64,000 nucleotides of DNA from Chelonoidis abingdonii (Eukaryota; Chordata; Testudines; Testudinidae): positions 13,526,066 to 13,590,065 of the forward strand of contig NC_133770.1 of assembly GCF_003597395.2 (NCBI RefSeq). The letters are read 5' to 3'. Shown one piece after another: positions 1 to 11,463 of the stretch. The notes beneath the pieces are model-generated. The model was not told where the DNA came from, ran no database searches, and worked only from the letters and a program-made list of their open reading frames with translations. The first letter of the stretch is position 1. The number at the start of each line of letters is the position of its first letter. The position numbers were made by a program, and so were the translations under genes.

Positions 1-407
1 GGACTGTTTTGGTTTGGAGAAATAAACCCATCCTGAAGAAAAGAGCTGACATTCTGCTGCTATTAGGAAATTTATCTGATACTCTGGCTGGTGAGTTGGC
101 CCACCAGTTTCTATGTGGAGGAAATGCCATGGATTAAATCTGGGCTAAGCCTGTGCCCTACTACTTAGCTACGTCCTCAGCTGCTCCACCCCATATGAAC
201 CAGTGGCTGGGCAGCAGTAGAGCACAGACCAAACTTACTCCTAACGTGTCACTGCAGAAGTTTTAACTGTCGATTCCTAGATGTTTAGGGCTTAGGAAAG
301 GATGGCTGCTTGTGCAAAGAATAAATAAAACTTCAGAAGTTTTTAATCCAATAGGAAATCTAGAACCGATTCTCTGGAACCCATGGTCCAAAACCCATGG
401 TCTAGCA

Positions 408-1537
408 CAGTGGTCGATACTAGAGGATCTCCCAGGCAATCGTGATCTCCGGTGGGGTAGCGGGGCTGCTGCTAAGGCAGGCTCCCTCCCTGCCCCAGCC
501 CTGGAAGCGGCCAGCGTGGCCCTGCAGCCCCACTAGGGGCAGGGGTCTCCCTTCACGCGCTGCTCCTGCCTGCACACATCGCCCCCGCAGCTCCCATTGG
601 TCAGGAATGGGGAGCTGTGGCCAATGGGAGCTGCGAGACAGTGCTTGCAGAGAGGGGCAGTGAGTGGAGCCACATGCCCCCCGCCTCCTCCCACACCCAG
701 AGGCTGCAGGGGCACGTTGGCCCCTTCTGGGAGCAGCACTGGGCCGGGGTAGGCAGGGAGCCTGCCTTAGCAGCAGTCACGCTGCACCACCAACTGGGAG
801 CTGCCAGAGGTAAGTGCTGCCCAGTGGGAGGCTGCACCCCAACTCCCAGCCCTGAGCCCCCTCCAAGAGCCAGCACCCCAAACCCCCTCCTGCACCCCAA
901 CCCCCAGCACTGATCCCTCTCCCAGAGCCAGCACCCCATATCACCTCCTGCACCCCAACCCCCCCTCCTGCTCCCAAAGCCCCAGCCCTGCCCTGCCTCC
1001 CAGAGCCAGCACCCCATACCCCCTCCTGAACCCCAACACTCTGCCCCAGCCCGGATCCCCCTCCTGCCCCCAAACTCCTTCCCAGAGCCAGCACCCTGTA
1101 TCCCCTCCTGAACCCTAACCCCCTGCCCCAGCCCTGACCCCCCCTCCCAGAGCCAGCACCCCATACCCCCTCCTGCACTTCAACATTACCCCAGCCTAGA
1201 GCCCTCTCCTGCACCCAAACTCCCTTCCAGAGCTTGCACCCTTCACCCCTTACTGGACCCCAACCCCCTGCCCCAAGCTCAGCCCAGACCCCCCTCCCAC
1301 ACTGCAAACCCCATGGTCCCAACCCCAGAGCCTGCACCCCGTCCCGAACTCCAATCCCCTACCCCAGCCTGGTGAAAGTGAGTGAGGGTGGGAGAGAATA
1401 AGTGATGGAGAGGGGAAGGAATAGAGAGAGTGGGGTGAGGCTTTGGGGGAGGGTGGGCCTAAGGGGTGGGGTAGATCCTGGGTTGCCCTTAAAAATTCAA
1501 AAAGTGATCTTGGACGTAAAAAGGTTGGAGACCACTG
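408..1537 (-). mobile_element. Non-autonomous hAT element with C-rich internal minisatellite
   Basis: The ends are an inverted pair, CAGTGGTC at 408 and GACCACTG up to 1537. They are flanked by 8-bp direct repeats GTCTAGCA (400-407) and GTCTTGCA (1538-1545), one mismatch, as hAT insertions leave. The middle, about 830-1370, is a degenerate minisatellite of roughly 35-nt units with CCAGAGCCAGCACCCC and CCTCCTGCACCCCAAC motifs. There is no transposase. The long Gly-rich minus-strand open frames here are products of the repeat. Orientation is set so that the end reading TCCAACCTTTTTACG is the 5' end. Confidence 0.85.
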
Positions 1538-1657
1538 GTCTTGCAAGATGAGTCCATTGGGGGTGGAAACAGGTGAAGGACTTAAAAACTGTCCCTGAAA
1601 AGACTCTATGGTACACTGCAAGGGCTACCTCTGATACAAGGGGGATTGGGTAGAGAG

Positions 1658-1881
1658 AGCTGCTCTGGTTAGAGAAGGTAAGAGGGAGGGTGAGGACAGG
1701 ATATAAACTGATTACTCCTGAAGGAATTCTGCACCACTGTGTGTGCACAGAATTCATGTCCCACGCAGATTTCTTTGCTTCCATGCAGAAAAATGACTTT
1801 CTGACAGCGAAGCTAAGGGAAGCTGCAAGAGCATTCACATGCCCCTCCCCAGCAGCGTGAGCCTGTCCTTTTTGGCATCCA
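1658..1881. repeat. Repeat copy A, paralogous to 3213-3449
   Basis: This stretch starts AGCTGCTCTGGTTAGAG, contains ATTACTCCTGAAGGAATTC at about 1710, and is closely similar to 3213-3449. The second copy carries about 12 extra nt before the TACTCCTG motif. Similarity extends upstream of the presumed element terminus, so the pair may belong to a larger repeat or a local duplication. Confidence 0.7.
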
Positions 1882-1899
1882 GAGCAGTTGGCAGAGAAG

Positions 1900-2900
1900 T
1901 AAATCACTGCAGTGGGGTGGGGCTGGAGATGCACCTGCCTGTCCAGGTCAGACCCATCTCCCATCCACCCAAACCCAGAACCCAGCCCCGCCAGCCAAGC
2001 CTCACTCCACACACCCAGAACCCCACAAACGAACCCTCACACCTGAACCCCCACCATACCGAGTCCCTCCTCCTGCACTTGGCCCTCCCCAGTCCCACCC
2101 CAGCCAGTGGCTCCTACCTGCAGCGGGCTCAGCTGCTAGTTCTGGTTGGGCTCGGGGTGGGGAAGGAGCATGCTTCCCCTGCATGGAGCAGCCATGGCCA
2201 GCTCAGACCCACCCCTAGAAACCTACCCTGGCTCTGCACTTGCCCACACTTTCTTCCCCCATCAGTCCTCAGCCACAAGATGAGGGGTCACTATATGGGA
2301 AGCTGCTCCTCTGTCTGCCCAACCCCAGGGCATCTGCATCCCCCCATACCGAGATCCCCACACTGAGCCCCAAGCATCTCACCCCTGGACCTTCATCCCT
2401 GCATCCAGACCACTAGCTGCTGAGTCCCTCCCCCTTAAATCCAGACCACCACAGACCACCACCCACTGAGCCCCCCATACTAGAACCTCTATACTGACGA
2501 GCACCATCCCCTATGCACCTGGACAACCTACAAGCCCCCTCACACCCAAACCCCGACCCCACTGACCCCAACCAGCTGCATTCAGACCCCTACCCCACCA
2601 AGTCCCACTCCCCCAGGACCCAGACCCCCCTGCTGAGCCCCAACCACCTTCAACTGGACCCCCCTGCAGAGTCCCTTTGCCCCGGCACCTGGAACCTCCT
2701 CAATGAGCCTCTGTGCACCCACATCCCCCTGCACCCAGACTCCCACACAGCGCCTCCCACACCCAGATTGCCCCACACAGAACCATCTCACCCCACACCT
2801 GGATCCCCCACACTAAGCCCCTCCACACTTGGATCCTGTCGGGCTGAGTCTGCCTGCCCACACCTGATGCAACTGGTGTGGCGCTACTAACCCTGGTGAG
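1900..2900. repeat. C-rich degenerate minisatellite-like tract
   Basis: About 1 kb of plus strand is dominated by irregular CACCCAGACCCC, CACTGAGCCCC and CACACCTGGA-type units without a fixed period. It lies between TACTCCTG-type element ends and resembles the interior of turtle TIR elements. Open frames on both strands here are Pro-rich or Gly-rich shadows of the composition. Confidence 0.55.
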
Positions 2901-2906
2901 TGCTTC

Positions 2907-3597
2907 ACTGCCTACTCCTGAGAGAATTCTGCATCAAAAAAATAAAATTCTGTACACAATGTTTTAAAATTCTGCAAAAATCTGCAAATTGTATTTGTCA
3001 ATAAATAAATGTGGAGGTTCCAGCATGGCAGTGGGGAGTACAGGCAGCTGGCTGCACGGAGGTGGGAGATCACTCTGCAGCCCTCTCCATCCCCACCTCC
3101 ATCCCCAGACACAGGCCTCTGAGGCAGGCCAGGCCCAGCCCTTGTCCTGTGTCAGGGTTGGGTGGAACCTCACTGGCGGATCTGTCTTCCACGACAGGGG
3201 ATGGAGTCAAAAGAGTTGCTCTGGTTAGAGAAGGTAAGTGGGAGGCTGGGGACAGGATACTGGTCAACATATAAACTCATTACTCCTGAAGGAATTCTGC
3301 ACCACTTTAAGTGCACACAATTCATGTCTCGCACAGATTTCTTTGCTTCCATGCAGAAAAATGACATTCTGACAGCGAAGCTAATGGAAGCTGCAAGAGC
3401 AGCCACACGCCCCTCCCCAGCAGCACAGGCCCATCGTTTTGGCAGCCAGCAGAGATCTCCTAGCTCCATGAAGCCAGTGCTCCCTACTGCCATGCTGGAG
3501 CTTCCACATTTATTTATTGACATATAACATTTGCAGACTTTTACAGTATTGTGTGCAGAATTTTTAAGTTTTTGGAGCAGAATTCCCTCAGGAGTAA
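2907..3597. mobile_element. Fold-back TIR element with TACTCCTG termini (composite)
   Basis: The left arm (about 2907-3045: TACTCCTGAGAGAATTCTGC, an A-rich stretch, AATAAATGTGGAGG, CCAGCATGGCAGT) is matched in inverse by the right arm (about 3465-3597, ending GAATTCCCTCAGGAGTA). The arms are about 130 nt long. A second forward TACTCCTG start lies inside at 3281, so the structure is nested or recombined. I recognise the termini as a common turtle repeat but cannot assign the superfamily. Confidence 0.65.
3213..3449. repeat. Repeat copy B, paralogous to 1658-1881
   Basis: It begins AGTTGCTCTGGTTAGAG and contains ATTACTCCTGAAGGAATTC at about 3279, AGATTTCTTTGCTTCCATGC and CCCCTCCCCAGCAGC, in the same order as copy A. 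See the copy A entry. Confidence 0.7.
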
Positions 3598-3599
3598 CT

Positions 3600-4154
3600 A
3601 ATTAAGCAAGAGCTCAAGAGACAGCTTGTGAGTGTGGACATTTTTAAAAGACATTTATTGGGCGGATGGGGATTTTTTAAAAAAGCTTTATACAGCTCAA
3701 AGAATGCATTCATCTCTAACAACAAGAGCTAAAGCCAAAGCAACTGGGCTGGTCTATTTCCAAATATTATCTCTTTGCTCCCATTGGAAAATCTGAGACC
3801 AGGCCTAGTGCAAAAACATTATCAGCTGCCACAGAATAGGGAGGCTACTGCACATGAACAGCTAAGGCTGAGCCCCAAACTAAGCAAACACTGTATAGCA
3901 GGGACACACAGATCAGCTAACAGTGAAAAGTAATCAGAAACAGAGACGTTTATAGCAGAGGAACAAAAATGGGACAAATTTAGCAAACAGATAGACCTAA
4001 TGAAAGTTCATGGAGATGCATGGGTGTAACTGAGAACAAAACAGAAAGTTTATCACTGCTTCCTGCTTTGCCTGGATGTTAATATCTGCTAAAGAGTTGA
4101 TTTGTATATAGGCAAATGCCTGCAGCAAAACACAGGGAGACTTGCATAGTTCTG
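3600..4154. other. No recognised feature
   Basis: AT-rich unique-looking sequence. No exon, tandem repeat or element end was recognised on either strand. Confidence 0.5.
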
Positions 4155-4162
4155 GCCCTGGG

Positions 4163-5255
4163 CAGTACCTGGTTTACAATGGCGCCAGTGGCACCACGGA
4201 GCTGGGCCCATCCTTAGAAGGGACCCCGGCCTGCTCTGCTTGCACTGCACCCTAAGACCCCACCAGCCCGCAGGCTCCCCCTTGCTCCTTTTGGCCTGCC
4301 TGCCAGCTGGCAGAGGGCTCCTCTTCACCCCCTGACCCTACCCACCAGCTCCTCTCTGCCCCCTGGCCAGACCCCAGTGTACCTCCGGCTCAGGGCAGTC
4401 TCTGCTTCCCATCACCTGTGGGACCCCACCTGCCTCCCCGGAGCTGAGCCACCTGGGACTGGTACAGAAGCCTGGCCAGTCTCAGCCAGTTGTAGGAGGG
4501 AGACAGTATGGCAGGGTTCGCTGGGCCCCTCCATGCAAGTGGGTCCTGAGGGAGCCTGTCCGGGACAGTCCCTGGTCTAGCTGATCGCACCACTCCCGAG
4601 GGGCCGGAGTGATTCCCCACCCTGGGACCAGCACTGGTTGTGGCTGGCGGCTCAGCCCGACAGACACAGTCGCCTCCCAGCAGGGCCGATGAGTGCGGCC
4701 TGGAGGCAGACCTTGGGGGAGAGGGCATGAGGTGGAGGATGCTGGGCTGTGAGGGGACAGGGAAGATCTCTGTGTGTTGGGGCACTAGGGAATGGGGGTT
4801 CTGTGGAGGGCAGGCTGGGCAGTTGTGGTGGGGCTGTGGGAAGGGGGGCACTGAGCAGGGGTGGTGTTGACCAGGGCAGTGTGCATTTGTGGCAGGACCT
4901 GGGGTGTGTGTGATGGGCATAGCGGGTCTGGGGGGGCTCTGGTCTTAGGGAAATCACGGGGGGAGGGTTCTGGTGTTCGGCAGGGGGGATGTGTGGCATG
5001 GCATGGCCGGCCCCTGAGGGGAAGGGGCATGCTGGCAGCACAGGACCAGGCAGGCCACTGTGCATCTGGCAACTGCCTGTTTGTAAATAGTGCCCTCACA
5101 CTGGGCTTGGTGGAGCAGGGCCGGCCCTGCCATACCATGTCCCTGTCCAGCCCCTCGCTCCAGGGACTGACTCCCCCACGCCATGCTCCATTACCCCCAT
5201 GGGAGGCCCACAAATATGTTTGGAGCCAGGCCGAAGAAAGGTTAATCCGGCCCTG
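4163..5255 (-). mobile_element. hAT-like non-autonomous element
   Basis: On the minus strand the right end reads CAGGGCCGGATTAACCTTTC, a terminus I associate with a common turtle hAT family. The left end is CAGTACCTGGTTTACAATGG at 4163, a weaker match. Flanking 8-mers GCCCTGGG (4155-4162) and GCCCCAGG (5256-5263) agree at 6 of 8 positions. The interior is GC-rich with no transposase. Pro-rich minus-strand open frames are compositional. Confidence 0.65.
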
Positions 5256-5349
5256 GCCCCAGGACATCAGTTCAAACAGATAATCTGCTTTAAATGTAAA
5301 CCCTAACTTTTTACAGATTAACACTCATGTGTAGACAAGCCCTTAGTCT

Positions 5350-5495
5350 CCACACACCCCTGTGCACCAGGCTTTATTATCCCTTCTTTTCAGGTGGCTA
5401 ACTTCAGGAACAGAAAAGTTAAGTGATTCAGTATGATCACACAGCACATCAGTGTCAGGGTTGGAAATGGAAACCAGGTGTCACCTAATGTAGCT
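5350..5495 (-). repeat. MIR/CORE-SINE fragment, antisense
   Basis: The plus strand reads as the reverse of the MIR core: AAAAGTTAAGTGATT, then ATCACACAGCACATCAGTG and a GGAAATGGAAACC stretch. This corresponds to the tail of the conserved core-SINE segment. Confidence 0.65.
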
Positions 5496-5499
5496 GCCA

Positions 5500-6246
5500 G
5501 ATAACATTCCTCTCCCTATTAATTAGCTGACAGTACTATGTGGTATTCAGTGACATTGAGTTATTCTCACACACTGTAATTGACTCAATGAATCAGATCT
5601 GTTTACTGCCAGGAAATGTAAATGAGAGGTTTATCCACATGCTAATAGCTAGCCACCGTATTTGCATAAAGAACTGTCTGTCAAGGTAGAGCTCACCGTT
5701 CTTTATCCAACTGCCTTTCAGTTTAAGCTCTCAAAGATCTGTCTGGCACACTGTCAAGAGCAGATTCCAGACACTATCCAACCACAAAGCCACAGCATCA
5801 GCTAGGACATCTGCAGTGAGAGAGCCTGCATATCACAATAAACACAATGTGCTGGGCACAAGAAGCCTCAACATTATTCTGTTTAACAGGTTAAAACAAG
5901 GCAACGTAGTTTCTTTCAGCTGCACTGCAGGTGATTAACAATTCAGGGCTAAAAGCTAAAATGATTTTATGACTTCTGCAACCAACTCAGCCTAGAATTC
6001 AACAAATCTCCCTTCACAGAGAAGGTCCAGGGTTGTAAAACGCTGCTCCTCATTGTGAGATGATCTAAGATGTACACACGTTTTACAAGACTCTGGTGCA
6101 TACATTTTAAGCATATTATAAGATTCCCTCTATAATCCATTCATCTAGATTTTCATGTCATGCTCAGCACCACAGTATGGGAGACCTGTTTAGACTGCCT
6201 TCAGAATCCCTTAGTTCTATTTTTAGGCTCACACCCACTTACCACT
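5500..6246. other. No recognised feature
   Basis: AT-moderate sequence without recognisable exons or repeat termini on either strand. Confidence 0.4.
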
Positions 6247-6254
6247 CCTGCCCC

Positions 6255-7165
6255 CAGAGGTGAAAGTATGCCCTGGTGCGCCGTACCGAGGTGGATCAGC
6301 TTCCCCTGGCAGCAATTTAAAGGGCCTGGGGCTCCCAGCAGCAGCTGGAGCCCCAGGACCTTTAAATTGCCGCCAGAGCCCTGCTGCTGCTACCCCAGGG
6401 CTCGGGCAGGCTCCGGGGATGATTTAAAGGGCCCTGGGCGGTAGCTGTGGCTGGAGCCCCAGGCCCTTTATATTGTCACTAAAGCCCTGCTGCCAGAGCC
6501 CTGGGGAAGTGGCAGCGGGGCTGCGGCAGTGATTTAAAGGGCCTGGGGCTCCAGCCGCTGCTACAGGGGTGGTAGTGGCAGTCGGAGCCTGGGCCCTTTA
6601 AATCACCACCCGGGCCGCAGGGCTTGGGTGGCAATTTAAAAGGCCCAGGGCTCCCACTGCCGCTACCCTCTGGGGCTCTTTAAATCGCCACCCTAGCCCC
6701 GCTGCTGGAGCTCTGGGGTAGTGGCGGTGGGGCTCTGGCGGTGATTTAAAAGGCCAGGGGCTCCTGGCTGCTGCTACTGCAGCGGAGCCCTGGGACCTTT
6801 AAAGCTCCACCAGAGCCCCTGGGGTCCTGGGATAGCGGCGGCAGCAGCAGGGAGCCCCCTCTGATGGTGATTTAAAGTGCTCAGGGCTCCACAGCAATAG
6901 CAGCAGTTGGAGCCCCGGGCCCTTTTAATCACCCCTGGGGCTCCCAGCTGCCTCTGCAGCTGGTAACTCCAGGAGTGATTTAAAGGGCCCAGGGCTCTCA
7001 GCTGCTGCTACCATAGCCCCATCCCCTTTAAATCCTGATTTAAAGCACCCTGGAATTTAAAGGCCCCGCCTCTTCCAGTAGAGGCCATGCCTCTTCTGGT
7101 TGAGGCCCCGCCCCTCCTAAGGACTCTGAAGTACCGATAAGTCCTTTAAGTTACTTTCATCCCTG
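6255..7165. mobile_element. hAT-type element made of TTTAAA-centred palindromic units
   Basis: The termini are inverted, CAGAGGTGAAAGTA at 6255 and TACTTTCATCCCTG to 7165. Flanking 8-bp repeats CCTGCCCC (6247-6254) and ACTGCCCC (7166-7173) match at 7 of 8. Inside, blocks of ATTTAAAGGGCCTGGGGCTCC alternate with their inverse, GGAGCCCCGGGCCCTTTAAAT, around a dozen times, separated by GCTGCTGCTACC-type spacers. No transposase is present. Confidence 0.8.
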
Positions 7166-7574
7166 ACTGCCCCTTACACATAGCCTCTGAATTTGGCCCT
7201 AAAACATGACACAGGTGGCCTGTCACAATCCCCGCAGAACGTGTGCCAAGGAGAATAGTGACAATATCTTGCCAGCAGACTGTCCAGCAGGCAAATATCC
7301 CAAGATACGCAATAAGCTTAAAATGCAAAGCGGGGCAGGTCTGCATTTGATAAAACTTGAGAGACTTTGGTAAACACTCATTATCAATAGACTTATCAGT
7401 CAGATGGTTTTGTTTTCACAGTGACTTGAGCCTTCCATAATACATTCCCATCAGCAAATATTTTCAGAGACAAAGACTTCTGGCTGTGGAGCCAAAATTC
7501 CTGAAAAACTGTACAGCCAATCGGGGGGAGAAGTGGTCATTTCAATGGATTGGTTGTTGGGTGTACACTTCTGG

Positions 7575-8134
7575 CATGTGACCCCTCTCTTTGCATCTCT
7601 CCACTGGCTCCCTAGTCTGGATCACAGCAAATATGAGCTACTTCTCTTCATGATTAAGGCCCTTCACAGCCTAAACCCACCCTACCTCTCAGCTCTTGTT
7701 CAGTAGTGAAAGGTCAACTACAGCCTCTGAATCCCTCATGCTACCCTCCATCGCCCACTTGTTAAATTTTCAATCAAGCACCTTGTGCTTTCTCCTCTGT
7801 TGCCCCGCATGCTTGAGAGGAGCTCCCTGTAAACACCTGTAAAACTAATGCATGATCCTCCTTCAAAACCCTCCTTTAAGCTCTCCTTTTCCATAAAGCC
7901 TACAAAGATCTTGACAACAATTAGGCTGTTGGTAAGCTGAGTCCACTGTGCATCATGCAGACCAATATTATCTCACCGTTTCCTTATATTCCCTCATCTG
8001 TCTGTCAGTATCTATCTGTTTGACATCTCTTGTGTTATACAGGACTTGCACTGTAAGCTTGTTTTGTTCTGTTTGTGTACAGTGCCTAGCACAGTAGAGT
8101 CCTAGCACATGACTGGGGCTACTAGATGATACAA
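7575..8134 (+). mobile_element. L2 LINE 3' end
   Basis: The series CTCTCCACTGGCTCCC, AAGGCCCTTCACAGCCT, CTTTCTCCTCTG and CCTCCTTTAAGCTC, ending with TGTACAGTGCCTAGCACAG, follows the order of the L2 3' region. Only the 3' end is present and no reading frame survives. Confidence 0.7.
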
Positions 8135-8135
8135 C

Positions 8136-8335
8136 GGGGGGGGAAGGATAGCTCAGTGGTTTGAGCATTGGCCCCCTAAACCCAGGGTTATGAGTTCAGT
8201 TCTTGAGGGGGCCATTTAGGGATCTGGGGTAAAATCAGTACTTGGTCCTGCTGGTGAAGGCAGGGGAGTGGACTCCACAAACCTTCAAGGGCCCTTCCAG
8301 CTCTGTGAGATAGGTATATTTCCATAGTAATAATT
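8136..8335 (+). mobile_element. tRNA-derived SINE (cryptodiran turtle type)
   Basis: The head GGATAGCTCAGTGGTTTGAG resembles a tRNA box A. GGTTATGAGTTCAGTTC resembles box B. A tail with GGACTCCACAAACC and CCCTTCCAGCTCTGTGA resembles a CR1 3' end. It sits directly after the L2 tail. This SINE type is known from cryptodiran turtles and is the best taxonomic marker in the window, together with the copy at 18189. Confidence 0.85.
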
Positions 8336-8659
8336 ATGTTGACTTCATTGCCCTAAGCATTTCATTCATTGACTGGCAAAGACTAAGCTTGGCACCATAT
8401 CACACCCTTCCCTTTCTTTCTACAGTAAATTTAGATGGGTTGATGCATCAGAGATTCAAACATTGCATCCGCTTGGTAAAACCAGTAACCCTGATTTGTA
8501 ACCCTTTTAACTTTTTGAAAGGGTTTTAAAGGAAACCCCTAAACTCCCATAATAACTCAGTCATGAACAGCTTTCTGATAAACACTGATCATACAGTCCA
8601 TCAGTGGATCCGTTTTTGCACTAATCATGCACTATGCCCAAACTATATAAAAACACATC

Positions 8660-8955
8660 CTTTATACAGCTGGAAGTTGAAGTCGGCAATGTTCAGCTGG
8701 AAATGAGGCATTTTTTAAACAGTGGGGGTAATTAGCTGTTAGAACAGATCCCCCAGGGATGTGGTGGATTCACCATCCTTTGGAATCTTTAAATCGGGAT
8801 TGGATGTTCTTCTAACGAGTACATTCTATTTTAACCACAAGTTATTGAGCTAGATGAGAAATCACTGGGCGAAATTCTTTGGCCTGTGCTATGCAGGAGG
8901 TCAGGCTAGTGGATTATAATGGTCCTTTCTGGCCTTAAAATCTATCACTTCTAAT
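8660..8955 (+). mobile_element. CR1 LINE 3' UTR fragment
   Basis: The fragment contains AGATCCCCCAGGGATGTGGTGG, GGATTGGATGTTCTTCTAA, TGCTATGCAGGAGGTCAG and GGTCCTTTCTGGCCTTAAAA in the CR1 3' UTR order. It is 5'-truncated, as is usual for CR1. Confidence 0.8.
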
Positions 8956-9184
8956 GGCTGGTATAAACAGACTTCACTGGAGCTATCCTGATTTACACTA
9001 GCTAAGCATTTGGTCCCTTGTGTGTTATTCCCATTGGAATCAATGGCAACTGTAGAGACTCAGGAACTTTGAAAATTAGAACACATATTTAGGCAGCCAC
9101 ATTTTCACCAAATTTTACAGTAAACCTTCTGCAAACCCATATGGAAAAATGCTGTAGAAATTAACAGGGACTAAACAGGGACTA

Positions 9185-9236
9185 AACTTTGCTGCTTTGA
9201 CAGATCCAGACTAACACGGCTACTCCTCTGATATGG
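9185..9236 (+). repeat. Fragment of a dispersed repeat ending CAGACTAACACGGCTAC
   Basis: TTTGCTGCTTTGACAGATCC followed by CAGACTAACACGGCTACTCC is the 3' end of a repeat frequent in turtles. The element at 40439-40543 carries the matching upstream part of a related copy. Confidence 0.5.
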
Positions 9237-9619
9237 GGACTAAACAGAAACCAAGGAAAATAACAAGGTTCTCTAGAATTACTCTGCATACCTAAAGAAT
9301 TTGAAAAGGAATGAGATCTTTTCAGTAGGTTTTAAACCATGCATGGGATTCAGTAGCCAGTCTAAAGGATGGCTCAAACATTCTATCGGAAAGTTACCAT
9401 TTTGTATTCAATTCTATAAGGCTTTTCAATAAGGGTAAATAGGGATAATACTTATCTACTACACAGGTGTTGAGAGGATTAAGGAGTAATACTACTCTGG
9501 ACTTGTAGAACACCTTCCAATTAAAGACTGTAAAATGCCTTACAGACCTGAAGCCCCACAATACCCCTGTTATTATTCCTATTTTATAGAAGACGGAACT
9601 GAGACATGGAGAGGTCAAT

Positions 9620-10304
9620 GCCTTGTCTATACTCAAAGAGTTGCTCTGGTTAAAGTAAATTGATTTAAATTTGATCTAGTTAAACTGGTGAAAATTCCTA
9701 TGGTAGATGCACTTAAAATGTTTTAAGCTGTGCTTAAATCAGTTTAGCTTGCAACAGTAAGTTACTTTTTAAATCGAATCTATTACTCTGATGTTCTAGA
9801 GCTGATCGGAAAATTAAAACGTTTCAGCAAAAATTTGAAAGCTAAAATTGTTAAGCCAAAATTAAAAATTTTCAATCAATGCCCAAACAATTTGATTTGA
9901 AAATGCTGCCATGATTGCTCATGGGAGTTATAGTTCATGTGCTCCATGTCCCAGTTTTCTTTTATGAGCTGGGCTCCCTAACTGGACTACATTTCCCATC
10001 TGGCTGAGCCACTGCAGTGTATGATGGGAGTCCCTGGTCATGTTGTATCATGGGAGATGTAGGCCATCTGGGGAATCCAACCCATAGAGGAGAATGGGGG
10101 AACAAGGTACCTGAACTACAACTCCCATGAGGCACTGAAGTGGCATTTCTTGATCAACATTTTTCAGCCAAAAATTTTTAGTTTTGGGGTGTTTACAAAA
10201 AGCCATTTTCCACAAAAAGCAGACATTTTTGGTGAAAAATATCATTTACTCAGAAAACAATTTCAATGTCAAGTTTTCAACCAACCCTAGTTTAGACACG
10301 GCCT
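9620..10304. mobile_element. TIR element of the GCCTTGTCTACAC group, carrying a nested MITE
   Basis: The left end GCCTTGTCTATACT at 9620 and the right end TTTAGACACGGCCTT near 10304 are inverted. Between them, AATTGATTTAAAT and AGTTAAACTGG motifs typical of this turtle group are interrupted by a second element (9796-10290). Confidence 0.55.
9796..10290. mobile_element. Nested MITE with CTAG-GCTGGTTGAAAA-like TIRs
   Basis: The left end CTAGAGCTGATCGGAAAA pairs with the inverse of the right end TTTTCAACCAACCCTAG. The interior has ATGGGAGTTATAGTTC and its inverse, CTACAACTCCCATGAGG, giving an overall fold-back layout. Confidence 0.65.
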
Positions 10305-11460
10305 TACTGAATTAATCTAAACCAAGTTAAGCAGGAACTACACTGGTTTAAGTGAGTCTAAATTAGAGATTTCCTCCATCTTAAGATGGATTAAAATTAA
10401 TTTTAGTTAAAGCACTGCAACTTTTAGTATAAGAGATACGTGATTTGTAATGACAGGACAGAATCAGAGCTGGCAATAGGACAAATCTATCCTGAGGCCT
10501 TCGCCTGAGGAAAAGTGCGAGGTATTGTTCTGACTGGCTATTTGCCAGCTTCCCAAAGCAGACATTTCCTCTTGGCCATCTGTTAATCCTGTAATTTGAA
10601 GGACCCGTTATCAAGAGACCAGCCTAATCTCTCCCTTTTCCATTAAAAGCTGGGACCTGATGTTTGGTGGGTTTTTTGTTCCCAGACAGAAATCCTTCTC
10701 ATAAGCAGAAGCCTGTGGGAGCAGATAAGTGACAGCAACAATACAGGCTCCATGCTGCCGCTGTAGTTGAATGACAAGTAACACAACACAGAGTAACAGA
10801 TCTATAGGCCTGACCTCTCTGGAGTGAATAAAGCACACAGGGGGCTCCCGGCCGACCTGGCAACTTCCAAAGTGCACAAACAAGAAGCCCCCATGCTGTG
10901 TGTTGTGTGTGGAGGCCTGGAGCCTACTGGAGTAGTGTGGAAGCCTGGATACACCATATTGGCCCTATATCTGTGTTCCATCTCTAAGGTATGAACAAGG
11001 AGTCCTGCTCTGTCTGCTATATCTAATGCAGGCTGCACATCAAGGGGCCAGACTGTGAAAGCCCTGTGGATGGGTGCCCTCGCAGGGCAGGGAAGGTGCA
11101 GAGACACCTTCTCACCACATCCCCACCCCTGTGCTAGGTTGAAGACCAGTCATTGCTCCCACCTAGTGTCCCAGGACACAAGGCACCCCAATGGGGGCAG
11201 GCAACATGGCTCTGCCTCTCCAAATCGACCAGTGGACCAGACATGCTGCAAAGGAGTACAAAGGATGCACTATCCTAAGAAATGATGCAGCAGGCCTGCT
11301 CCATGCGTGCACTCCCTGAAGAGCTGAGCCGTTCCCTACTTCTGCCAGAATCACGTGGCTTCGGACCAACCCAACTGCAGGGCAGTTTACCACTGCGACC
11401 ATCTGGCCCCAAGTGCAGGGGGCTTGAGACAGTGCAGCAAAAGCTATGACGAGGCTGGGA
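10305..11460. other. No recognised feature
   Basis: Mixed-composition sequence. Several short open frames on both strands lack splice context and resemble no protein I recognise. No element termini were recognised. Confidence 0.4.
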
Positions 11461-11463
11461 TGT

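Noticed and set aside
601..1337. Two long Gly-rich minus-strand open frames (about 187 codons each)
   Set aside because: They are translations of the C-rich minisatellite inside a hAT element.
4390..4920. 176-codon Pro/Ser-rich minus-strand open frame
   Set aside because: It lies inside a GC-rich hAT-like element, with no domain and no splice context.
8136..8230. Possible genuine tRNA gene (box A and box B visible)
   Set aside because: The cloverleaf is not maintained and a CR1-like tail follows. A second copy at 18189 shows it is a SINE.
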